This document shows, in pieces, positions 43,701 to 51,052 of a stretch of DNA of 64,000 nt (its first letter is position 1; every line of letters starts with the position of its first letter). The translations under genes and the position numbers were made by a program. The notes under the pieces were generated by a model. It was not told the DNA's origin and did no database searches. It saw only the letters and a program-made list of their open reading frames with translations. The stretch is from Fibrobacter succinogenes (GTDB lineage: Bacteria; Fibrobacterota; Fibrobacteria; Fibrobacterales; Fibrobacteraceae). Location of the stretch: positions 84,299-148,298 of the forward strand of contig CADAWC010000002.1 of assembly GCA_902791475.1 (NCBI GenBank). The letters are read 5' to 3'.

Positions 43701-46700
43701 CCATCTGGATGCAATGCCGTTATCTTCTAACGGAAAGCTTGATCGCAAAACGCTGATGCAGAATCTTGCCGCAGGTTCCGCAACCACAGCAAACGCAGCG
43801 GAAACCAAAGCACCGGTAGTCCTCACCGAAACGCAATCCGCAATTATCGACATTTGGAAAACAGTCCTTGAGCTCAAGGAAATCGACTGCAACCTCGACT
43901 TTTTTGAGCTCGGCGGTGACTCCATCAAAGCCCAGCGAATCGCACAACGCATTGACCAAAAATACGGAATCCGTGTTCCGTTCGTCTCCGTTTTGAACGC
44001 ACAAAATGCAAGGGATTTTGCCGAATCTGTAGAAGACATGATTGTTCCTAAAAGCGCCACCGAGGCGTTATCCGCCACAGATTCTAGCGAATCCGGAAAA
44101 GGCAGAGAATTTCCGATGACAGGTGTTCAGCTTGCCTATCTGAACGGTCGCAACGATCACTTTGAACTCGGCAAGTACAATGCGCATTATTACTTCGAAA
44201 TCGAATCGCAATACACCATTCCCGAAATCGAAAATGCCATCCGAAAAGTCGTGAAAAAGCACGACGCATTCCGCGCCATCTTCCTCCCGAATGGTACGCA
44301 GAAGGTTCTCACCAACGTTCCCGACTACAAGATGGAAGTCGTGAACTGCACCCCGGCAGAACGCGAAGCAGAAACTCTCAAAATCCGAAACGAGCTTTCA
44401 CATCATATTTACAAGCACGATGAATGGCCTCTATTCACATTCAAGGCCGTCGACTACGGCGAGGACACCCGCACGGTTTTTGTGAGCTTCGATTTGATGG
44501 TTTGCGATGGCGACAGTATGCAAATCTTCTTCTCGGATTTGGGACGCATTTTGCGTAAGCAGCCTTTCGAGGAACACATCGGCTACTCCTACGAGCGCTA
44601 CGTCCGCGACCTTTCTCGTTCTCGTGACGAAAAGCGTTACGAAGAAGATAAAGCGTACTGGATGGAACGCTTGCCGACATTCCCCGAATACCCGCATGTG
44701 CCACTCGCTCAAAAAATTTCGGACTGTACCGAATACACGATTACACGAAAGCAAGATGTTATCTGCAAAAAGACCTGGAGTAATTTCAAGAAGGTCGCCA
44801 AAGAACATCGCCTTTCGCCATCGGCACTGCTTTGCACCATTTATGCCAAGGTTCTTGAGCGCTGGAGCAACCAGCAAGACATGGTGCTGAACTTGACCGC
44901 ATTCGAACGCAAGCCATTCCACAAGGATGTCGAAAAAATCATCGGTGACTTTACGAAGCTCTTGCCACTCGCACTTTCGATGAACGAAAATGACTTGTGG
45001 AAACAAGCCTCTGATGTGCAGACACGAATCATGGACGGTCTTGAGCACTTGTCTTACGACGGCACCGAAATCATGCGCGAGCTCGCCAAATCAAGGAACC
45101 AGTTCGGCAAGGCCATTTTGCCCGTCGTATTCACTTGTGTTCTGTTTGATGCCCCTGAAAACTATTACGAAGTTCTCGGCAAATTGCGTTATTCCATTTC
45201 ACAGACTCCGCAAATTTTCATCGACAACCAAATTGCAGAAATGGGCCAAAAGCTCTATGTCACCTGGGACGTCGTCAAGGAAATTTTCGATCCAGAAATT
45301 ATCGACCAAATTTTTAAGGACTTTGTCGAAAACATCCGCTACATTGCCAACGGCGAAAACAAATTGCACTTCCCTGAAATCAGGAACGTTTGGAGCCGTT
45401 ACAACCCCACTGTTGGCGCAGCCCCTGTAAAAACATTACACGGACTCGTCAACAACGCCATGCAAAAATACAAGGACCGCACAGCCGTTGTCGGGAAAGA
45501 GTCTTCGCTTACCTACGCAGAACTTGACACGCTTTCAAACCGCATCGCCAATTACCTCCACGATAACGGAGTGATTCGCGGCGACCGCGTTGCCGTCCTT
45601 GGCGAACGCATCCCGGAAACGATCGCAAGCATCCTCGGCATTCTCAAGGCAGGCGGCGTTTACGTTCCCATCGATGTTTCGTACCCCAAGGAACGTGTAG
45701 ACTTCATCATGCAAGATGGCAACTGCAAATTCCTGCTGAAAAAGTCGTATCTCGAATCCAAGGGAATCTTAAGTTACAACGACAAGCCTCTTCCAACAAT
45801 CAACACGCCCAAAGACGAAGCCTATATCATCTACACTTCCGGTAGTACGGGCAAGCCCAAGGGTGTCATCATGCAGCATGGCGCAACAGCAAATACGATT
45901 ATTGATGTTAACGAACGCCTCACGCTCAACGAAAACGACACGCTCATCGGCATTTCTTCCATTTGCTTCGATCTTTCCGTGTACGACATTTTCGGCGCTC
46001 TCAGCAGTGGCGCAAAACTCGCATTAGTGAGCGACGCCCGCGACATGCGCGAAGTCTGCGAAGTTCTCCGTGTGCAGAATGTGACCATCTGGAATTCTGT
46101 TCCCGTACTTTTCGACATGGCGATGAAGCACCGCATTTCTACAAATGATTCTAGCAATCTTTCGCTCCGCAAGGTCCTCCTTTCGGGCGATCGCATCCCG
46201 CTTGACATTTGCACGACATCAAAGAATGCTGGTTGCAAGGCAGACCTTATCAGTCTCGGCGGCGCAACCGAAGCGGCCATTTGGTCCATCATCTACCCGT
46301 TCAGCGAAGTGCGCCCAGAATGGGACTGCGTGCCTTACGGCTACCCGATGAAAAACCAAACGTTCTATGTGCTCAATGCAGATTTGAAGCCCTGTCCGCC
46401 AGAAGTTCAGGGCGACCTCTACATCGGCGGCGTGGGTCTTGCAAAGGGTTACAACAACGATCCTGAAAAGACAAGCAAGGCATTCATCAACCACCCAAAA
46501 CTTGGCCGCATCTACCGCACCGGCGATTTGGGCAAGCTAAAAACCGAAGGTTTCATCGAATTCCTCGGACGCTCCGATACGCAAATCAAGCTCAACGGAT
46601 TTCGCATTGAACTCGGTGAAATCGAAGCCGCTTTGATGCACACGGGACTAGTCACACGAGCCGTTGCCGCGCTCAAGGATGTTCCAGGGAACGGCAAGCA

Positions 46701-47139
46701 AATCATCGCCTACGTCCTTGGAGCAACCGTCGAAAATGCCGAAAGCGTACTCCGTGCAGAAATTGCAAAAGTCCTCACGGGTTACATGATTCCATCAAGA
46801 ATCATCACGATGGAATCATTCCCGCTCTCTGCAAACGGCAAGGTCGACAAAAAGCAGCTCCCGATTCCGGAAGCGCCAATCGCAGCGGCCGCACAAAATG
46901 CAAGCAACACAAACGCAAATGAAAACATCTCCGATGAAGAAAAAGCAATGCTTGAGCTCTGGCAAAGCGTTTTCGAGAATCCAGGCATCACGCTTGATGA
47001 CGACTTCTACTCCATAGGTGGAGATTCCATCACCTTGATGAAACTCGTTGACAAGATTGCACTAGACCTCAAGAAAACCGTAAGCATCGACCAGATTCTC
47101 CAAGCTAAAAATATCAAGGAATTCATCTCTCTCATCTAG
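40777..47139 (+). CDS. NRPS: loading carrier + two Cy-A(Cys)-PCP modules
   Basis: The 2120-residue assembly protein has a loading carrier (~1-75, serine in VFEDSIQMFRFL), then module 1: Cy ~85-505 with E211-LMFI-D216-GL-S219, adenylation ~530-1000, carrier ~1015-1085 (FFELGGDSIKAQR). Module 2: Cy ~1110-1530 with D1239-LMVC-D1244-GD-S1247, adenylation ~1550-2030, carrier ~2050-2120 (DFYSIGGDSITLMK). Both pockets read D-L-Y-N-L-S-L-I-W-K, the exact cysteine code of yersiniabactin and pyochelin synthetases. Each A domain has TSGSTG, TGD and the A10 Lys. The likely route is acyl starter, then two cysteine-derived rings. AAGGAG precedes the ATG; last gene of the operon. No C-terminal TE. Confidence 0.93.
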   Translation: MSQFSQKEILEIVNQILKQNVQTDTSLYEVFEDSIQMFRFLGEIKNQLSIEFGMLDLVKAETIGDLVDKIQEKLGNGAEVEKKIPLTPMQQSYRLGREQNFHGSVNSTHIYFEVEHALDIDKAEECIRKLIEKHEALRAFVEDENQCILAKDICKNFKITREAVAESDLKQHLEQKRLRAQTEMRDLGKWPLFDITNISTEKRSIAAIDLELMFIDGLSAQGLASEFFSLYHEGVLPSFDFDNNQQYIDWIKSRKDSTKHDNDAEFWHKLEANIPAAPKFPVISTNDNEANICNRVQRKFSKETLRKMEITARKNGVTSSVVLFYLYLKTLARFSESGDFSVNITMLNRPYGIEGMDHIIGDYTSNVIFDFSSKALEGLNVRDTLQKVRDRMYERIDHSAYEGVEVIRDLIRQKQIDKENPMPIVFTSMLFGRLPEPQGLQVNYVQSQTSQVSIDNQICKTHDGGLMISWDYLEKIFPKDFISEMFQFYGESIEKFADSADFTSPIISVEKRVEAYNSTAKAFSIEHPIAYLQRSFAKFRDNIALQDGVMTTMNYGELEDSIRKAMFMLKMQGVTCGDSVAILSQKNFSTVITILATMGLGATYIPVDAKWPEDRKNYIVKNSNCKLLVEPQKLVESPTRERADFAPNPDLNATAYVIYTSGSTGVPKGVLISYAAMMNTIIDINERMGVNEHSTILGLSSYCFDLSVYDLFGTLIAGGKLNIAKDIRETDEIRKFMDSSKNILWNSVPAGMELFIDSLDESYTNNELKSVLLSGDWISVSLPERIRKHFPNAKIYSLGGATEASIWSIYFPIEQVDPSWQSIPYGYPLANQTIYVLNESLEICPPEVQGEIYIGGVGVAQGYANSEEKTKAAFIEHPKFGRIYKTGDFGRFSSNGYVVFLGRKDSQVKVGGYRIELGEIEQRMNAIASVDSAIVVLDTNKQIVAFYTGTQQDKEWFKNELSQFLPVYMIPHKFIHLDAMPLSSNGKLDRKTLMQNLAAGSATTANAAETKAPVVLTETQSAIIDIWKTVLELKEIDCNLDFFELGGDSIKAQRIAQRIDQKYGIRVPFVSVLNAQNARDFAESVEDMIVPKSATEALSATDSSESGKGREFPMTGVQLAYLNGRNDHFELGKYNAHYYFEIESQYTIPEIENAIRKVVKKHDAFRAIFLPNGTQKVLTNVPDYKMEVVNCTPAEREAETLKIRNELSHHIYKHDEWPLFTFKAVDYGEDTRTVFVSFDLMVCDGDSMQIFFSDLGRILRKQPFEEHIGYSYERYVRDLSRSRDEKRYEEDKAYWMERLPTFPEYPHVPLAQKISDCTEYTITRKQDVICKKTWSNFKKVAKEHRLSPSALLCTIYAKVLERWSNQQDMVLNLTAFERKPFHKDVEKIIGDFTKLLPLALSMNENDLWKQASDVQTRIMDGLEHLSYDGTEIMRELAKSRNQFGKAILPVVFTCVLFDAPENYYEVLGKLRYSISQTPQIFIDNQIAEMGQKLYVTWDVVKEIFDPEIIDQIFKDFVENIRYIANGENKLHFPEIRNVWSRYNPTVGAAPVKTLHGLVNNAMQKYKDRTAVVGKESSLTYAELDTLSNRIANYLHDNGVIRGDRVAVLGERIPETIASILGILKAGGVYVPIDVSYPKERVDFIMQDGNCKFLLKKSYLESKGILSYNDKPLPTINTPKDEAYIIYTSGSTGKPKGVIMQHGATANTIIDVNERLTLNENDTLIGISSICFDLSVYDIFGALSSGAKLALVSDARDMREVCEVLRVQNVTIWNSVPVLFDMAMKHRISTNDSSNLSLRKVLLSGDRIPLDICTTSKNAGCKADLISLGGATEAAIWSIIYPFSEVRPEWDCVPYGYPMKNQTFYVLNADLKPCPPEVQGDLYIGGVGLAKGYNNDPEKTSKAFINHPKLGRIYRTGDLGKLKTEGFIEFLGRSDTQIKLNGFRIELGEIEAALMHTGLVTRAVAALKDVPGNGKQIIAYVLGATVENAESVLRAEIAKVLTGYMIPSRIITMESFPLSANGKVDKKQLPIPEAPIAAAAQNASNTNANENISDEEKAMLELWQSVFENPGITLDDDFYSIGGDSITLMKLVDKIALDLKKTVSIDQILQAKNIKEFISLI

Positions 47140-47169
47140 TAGTCAAAAACTCTCCTTAGTAAAAAACTA

Positions 47170-47197
47170 GCGTCGGGCATTTGGCCCGGCGCTTTTC
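47170..47197 (+). terminator. Rho-independent terminator of the NRPS operon
   Basis: GCGTCGGGC (47170-47178), loop ATTTG and GCCCGGCGC (47184-47192), nine paired bases with one G-T pair, followed by TTTT. It lies 31 bases after the last NRPS stop. Confidence 0.85.
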
Positions 47198-47253
47198 GCA
47201 TTTCGTTCCTTTGCATTCCACATCAATCATTGCGCATTACATGCCCCGCCACC

Positions 47254-47285
47254 AAAAAATATGGCGTGCCTTTCGGCACGCCATA
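47254..47285 (-). terminator. Rho-independent terminator of the receptor/lipoprotein operon
   Basis: TATGGCGTGCC (47260-47270) and GGCACGCCATA (47275-47285) pair perfectly with loop TTTC. Read on the minus strand the hairpin is followed by TTTTTT, so it ends the lipoprotein operon. A near copy of the hairpin follows feoB at 50991-51018. Confidence 0.85.
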
Positions 47286-47349
47286 CTTGTCTTTCTTCTA
47301 TGGGAGTCTGGATCAGAAGAGTAGGAGTCTTAAATCCCTAGTGAATTAA

Positions 47350-48570
47350 TTAGTCCTGAAGCGGAACGATATAATAGGCATCGCCAGAAGAAACATCCAT
47401 TTCCTTTTCAAGCTTATCAGCCTTCGCATCATAACGGTAAATAGCGGACTTTTTACCGTCGTTATGTCCAAAGACAACCGTTCCATCCGAATCAAGGTGG
47501 ATTGACGGGGCAAGCCAAGAAAGAGTCGGACCAAGGTCAAGATTCGTTATCTTCTTTTTCTTCAAATCAATCAGGATTGGCTGCCATTCATAATTGTTCA
47601 TATTTGACGGGTCTTCAAAAGTACCGAACAAGGCAACATACTTACCATCACCCGCATAAGCACCACCTGTCATAAGGCCACCAAATTCGACCCTCTTTCC
47701 CTTATACGCACAATCATTCAAGCGAAGGACGTAATCCTTATCAAATTCTGTTTCGCCCTTCTTGATACGAACATATCCTTCCTTGTAGTCGTCACCGAGC
47801 ATGCCGAACATAGCCATAGCATAGAAGTAGATATCGCCATTTTCATCAACAAAAGCCATCGTGTTATTCATATCGTCATAAATACCAAGATAAGCTGTCT
47901 TGTCTTCCTTAATAACTTTCTCTACCTTATCTGTAGCAATATCAACAATAGCAACGGTTCCATACGGAGAGCCGACACCCTGTTCAATATCAACCATCTG
48001 TGCAAGCGAAACATAAACCTTGCCATCGCGAATAACAGCAGAACTCGGAGCCGCAAGCTGAGCGCCCTCATCCGGTGTAAACTTCACTTCGCCCAATTTC
48101 TTCAATGTTTTCGGGTTAAGAGCAGTAAGCTTGTCTCCATACGGCTCTTCGATATACATTTTATTTTTGTCCACAAAAATGAACATAAGAGATGGGCCGG
48201 ACGTAATCTTGTACGTTGCCGTGGCCTTCTCTGGCATTTGGCCATCCTTATCAAGTTCATAGCGAGACAAAGTCGTGGACGAAAAATCCTCGCTCACCAT
48301 CAATGTGTAGACAGCACCGTCAAAATAGGCTACAGATCCAGTAGACGGACCTTCATCAAAATTTTCAACGAGCTTCTTTTGGTTATCAGTAAACTTGCCA
48401 ACGCCAAAATACTGAGCATTATCCACTTTAAATGAAAGTGCATAATTAGCGGCTTTAGAATCCTTTCCAGAGCCGTTGTCTTCAGCATTGGAACCAGAAT
48501 CATCACCGCAAGCCGACAGAACAAGGCTCAGCGATGCCGCCAAGAAAATATTTTTAAAGAGGTTTTTCAT
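47350..48570 (-). CDS. Beta-propeller-like lipoprotein (DUF4374/XusB-like), receptor partner
   Basis: The 406-residue lipoprotein has a signal with lipobox LVLSAC followed by GDDSGSNAEDNGSG. The mature part is built of repeated four-strand units (SGPSLMFIFVDKNKMYIEEP, SSAVIRDGKVYVSLAQM, DDMNNTMAFVDENGDIYFYA and so on), typical of a propeller. It resembles the DUF4374 lipoproteins that sit beside TonB-dependent receptors in Bacteroidota, of which XusB binds metal-siderophore complexes at the cell surface (from memory of the family; not checked). It follows the receptor gene by 14 bases, so it may act as its ligand-catching partner. Confidence 0.65.
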   Translation of the reverse strand: MKNLFKNIFLAASLSLVLSACGDDSGSNAEDNGSGKDSKAANYALSFKVDNAQYFGVGKFTDNQKKLVENFDEGPSTGSVAYFDGAVYTLMVSEDFSSTTLSRYELDKDGQMPEKATATYKITSGPSLMFIFVDKNKMYIEEPYGDKLTALNPKTLKKLGEVKFTPDEGAQLAAPSSAVIRDGKVYVSLAQMVDIEQGVGSPYGTVAIVDIATDKVEKVIKEDKTAYLGIYDDMNNTMAFVDENGDIYFYAMAMFGMLGDDYKEGYVRIKKGETEFDKDYVLRLNDCAYKGKRVEFGGLMTGGAYAGDGKYVALFGTFEDPSNMNNYEWQPILIDLKKKKITNLDLGPTLSWLAPSIHLDSDGTVVFGHNDGKKSAIYRYDAKADKLEKEMDVSSGDAYYIVPLQD

Positions 48571-48584
48571 GTTTTATCCTTTGT

Positions 48585-50786
48585 TTATATGTTAAAATTC
48601 AGTTTTGTAAAGAACGCGCGGCCCATCTTGGATTCACCAAACTTATCATAGGCTGTCACATCCATAAGATTATGCATCTCAAAATTCCAGGAGAGTCTAT
48701 TCGCCATAATGGAATATTCAATACCGACATCCTGTGTAAAGGCACTCGGAATTATACGTTTCTGCTTTTTCGAAACTTTCCAAGAGTAGTAATATTCATC
48801 CGTATAATTTGCAAGCCAATAGATTTTAAAGAAATCTTCAGCAAAGAACAGATCCCCTGCATGGAACTCTATTCCAAAATTTGTATAAAATCTTGGGATA
48901 TTCGGGACAATCCATCCTTCTGAAATTCCATACGTACGGTCATCTTCTCGGCTACGCACATCCTGGAATGTCATATTCCATGAAAGATTTACATACTCAT
49001 TGACATCAATGTTTGTTTCTACTTCAAAGCCCTTCGTCTTTGTTCCTGAGCTATTATAGCAAGGACGCGGCGTAGAAGAAAACGGGCTAATATAAATTCG
49101 ATCATCCATGAGTAAATAAAATCCGTTCCATTCAAGATGTATTTTCAGAATAAGCGGAAGTTTATCCAAATCAACATCAATGCCCGCCGTAAAATTATTG
49201 GATTTTTCCGGTTTCAGAGTTGGAGCGCTAGCGACATAAAGTCCATCGCCAAAAATTTCATCACGAGTCGGAAAACGCAAACTATGCTGAAAACCAGCAC
49301 GTAATGCAACGGATTCTATAATTTTCCATCTTATATTTTCACTGTAACCAAAATCCTTTTTATCAACATTCCCGTTTTTCAATCGAGTAATCTTGTCTTT
49401 TTCATTATCGGCATTTAGCTTGTAATAAAAGCCTTTCACTCCAAGTACATTCTGGAGACGTGAATCAAAAAAAATATTTTCCAGGGAAAGACCGGACACA
49501 ATAGAAAAATCATAGCCGTCAAAAGGCGTATTATTGATTGTCCGGACCAAAGTAAGTTCATCCTTAAATTTCTGGGAATCATACTTATACAGGCCACTCC
49601 ACGTAAGGGAGTGGTTATCATTAAAGGAATAAGCGACATTCCACGGCACATTAATGGAAAATTTGGTGTATTTGGCTAGAGAGGGCGCCCCAATAGCACG
49701 TTCTCCCAAAGGTTCATCAGACACGCGTGTATCGCCCTTATCCCAACTGTAAAAATACACAGAGCTTGTATCAACTAAATTAGCGTCAGATGCAGAAAGA
49801 TTAAAAGACAGTCCCGCAGACAAGCCATCCAAGAAGAGTTTTGACTTTTCAACACCCAAAGAAAGCCCAAGACCATTTCCATCCATAGTCATTTTTTCCA
49901 CTCGATGCGAAGTCGCCTGCACTTGCATAAACGATTTGGCATAAGAGCCGCCAACAGAAACTTTATCGAACCAGAAATTATTCAAGTTCACAAATGGCGC
50001 AATATTATAGCTATAATAATGGTTATGTTCTCGCGTCACCGTTGTATCCATGTACGGTGTCGTAAATTTGTAATCATTATCAGAATAATTGTAATAGGCG
50101 GAAATCCCTGTTTCTACAGAACGCTGTTTAGCAGAATCGGTAACCCACACATACTTTGCATCAAGCGAAACCTTGTGCGTATTGAAGCTTCCAAAAGAAT
50201 ACGAACCCGCAATGGAACTTTTGGGCAAATTGCGCGTTACGATATTAATCACGCCGCCCATGCCATCCGTTGCAAAACGTTCCGGCACATAGCTCTTATA
50301 AACCTCAATACGATCAACTTTGTCAATAGGAATATCATTTATCGAAAGTGAACCATTTCCATTATCCACAGGAACGCCATCCACAAGGACTTTCACGTTC
50401 TTGCCTTCCATGCCGCGAATATTGATTTTACTTTCGCCGCCGAGACCACCCGACTGGCGGATTTTCACACCGCTTGAGCGATTTGTCGCTTCGGCAATTG
50501 TCGCGCTGGAACCTTGCAATTCCTTTGCATCCAAAACTTTGACAGATTCTGCTTTTGTCTTCGTATCAACTGGAGATGTTTCCGCTTCGCTTTCATCCTC
50601 GACAGACAAGCCATCAAGAACTGTAACATCCGAGGACTTTGAGGGCTTTTCGCCTACAGCTGCGGGTTCATCAGCAACTGTAGCGGGTTCATCAAAAAAC
50701 GCATCGTCATAGCTTGTCACTTCATCAGTCTGAGCAAACACGCAAGCAGAACATAACGCAACGGAAAAAGCAATCTTCTTATTCAT
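48585..50786 (-). CDS. TonB-dependent outer-membrane receptor
   Basis: The 733-residue protein has a signal peptide (VALCSACVFAQ), an acidic N-terminal stretch, a plug domain (~80-205: EATNRSSGVKIRQSGGLGG, INIRGMEGKNVKVLVDGVPV, VDRIEVYKS, MGGVINIVTRN) and a 22-strand-type barrel to a C-terminal FFTKLNFNI. Plug and barrel fit receptors for siderophores, cobalamin or similar ligands. Its place behind the NRPS operon, its lipoprotein partner and the upstream element shared with tonB point to uptake of the locus metallophore. The last ~140 residues are closely similar to the receptor remnant at 53315-53808. Confidence 0.9.
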   Translation of the reverse strand: MNKKIAFSVALCSACVFAQTDEVTSYDDAFFDEPATVADEPAAVGEKPSKSSDVTVLDGLSVEDESEAETSPVDTKTKAESVKVLDAKELQGSSATIAEATNRSSGVKIRQSGGLGGESKINIRGMEGKNVKVLVDGVPVDNGNGSLSINDIPIDKVDRIEVYKSYVPERFATDGMGGVINIVTRNLPKSSIAGSYSFGSFNTHKVSLDAKYVWVTDSAKQRSVETGISAYYNYSDNDYKFTTPYMDTTVTREHNHYYSYNIAPFVNLNNFWFDKVSVGGSYAKSFMQVQATSHRVEKMTMDGNGLGLSLGVEKSKLFLDGLSAGLSFNLSASDANLVDTSSVYFYSWDKGDTRVSDEPLGERAIGAPSLAKYTKFSINVPWNVAYSFNDNHSLTWSGLYKYDSQKFKDELTLVRTINNTPFDGYDFSIVSGLSLENIFFDSRLQNVLGVKGFYYKLNADNEKDKITRLKNGNVDKKDFGYSENIRWKIIESVALRAGFQHSLRFPTRDEIFGDGLYVASAPTLKPEKSNNFTAGIDVDLDKLPLILKIHLEWNGFYLLMDDRIYISPFSSTPRPCYNSSGTKTKGFEVETNIDVNEYVNLSWNMTFQDVRSREDDRTYGISEGWIVPNIPRFYTNFGIEFHAGDLFFAEDFFKIYWLANYTDEYYYSWKVSKKQKRIIPSAFTQDVGIEYSIMANRLSWNFEMHNLMDVTAYDKFGESKMGRAFFTKLNFNI

Positions 50787-50844
50787 CTTCAGGAAACCCC
50801 AATTCCAACATGGACGAGTAAAAATAAATTAAGCACCTACAATC

Positions 50845-50897
50845 ATTCTACTCTAAATAGTTTTAAAACAATCCGATTAGACGAGGTTAACTTTTTT
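50845..50897 (-). promoter_or_regulatory. 53-base conserved element upstream of the receptor (copy B)
   Basis: This is the second copy of the element described before tonB (23458-23510), 44 of 53 bases identical with the same spacing, 59 bases upstream of the receptor start and in the same orientation toward the minus-strand gene. It is a probable shared promoter/operator. Confidence 0.65.
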
Positions 50898-50904
50898 CGT
50901 GCGT

Positions 50905-50980
50905 CATCCTGAATGCGTAGCATGAAGGATCCAGTTAAGTTCTGCACTGGATTCTTCGCGTTGCTCAGAATGACGAGACG
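50905..50980. repeat. Inverted intergenic repeat (TCATCCTGA...CAGAATGACG)
   Basis: CGTCATCCTGAATGCG... and ...CTCAGAATGACGAG are the ends of an inverted repeat with GGATCCAGT/ACTGGATTCTT inside. A related copy lies at 18526-18563. It is of the dispersed type seen in this genome and probably non-coding. Confidence 0.6.
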
Positions 50981-50984
50981 CGAA

Positions 50985-51018
50985 AACAAGTATGGCGCAC
51001 CGTTCGGCACGCCATACC
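50985..51018 (-). terminator. Probable terminator of feoB
   Basis: GTATGGCG (50991-50998) pairs with CGCCATAC (51011-51018), with further partial pairing inside. Read on the minus strand, TTGTTTTC follows. The hairpin is nearly the same as that at 47254-47285, and the bases beside it (CTTCTAT..AGTCTGG) are also shared. Confidence 0.65.
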
Positions 51019-51052
51019 CGCTTCTATTGTAGTCTGGGTTTTCGAAGAAGTT

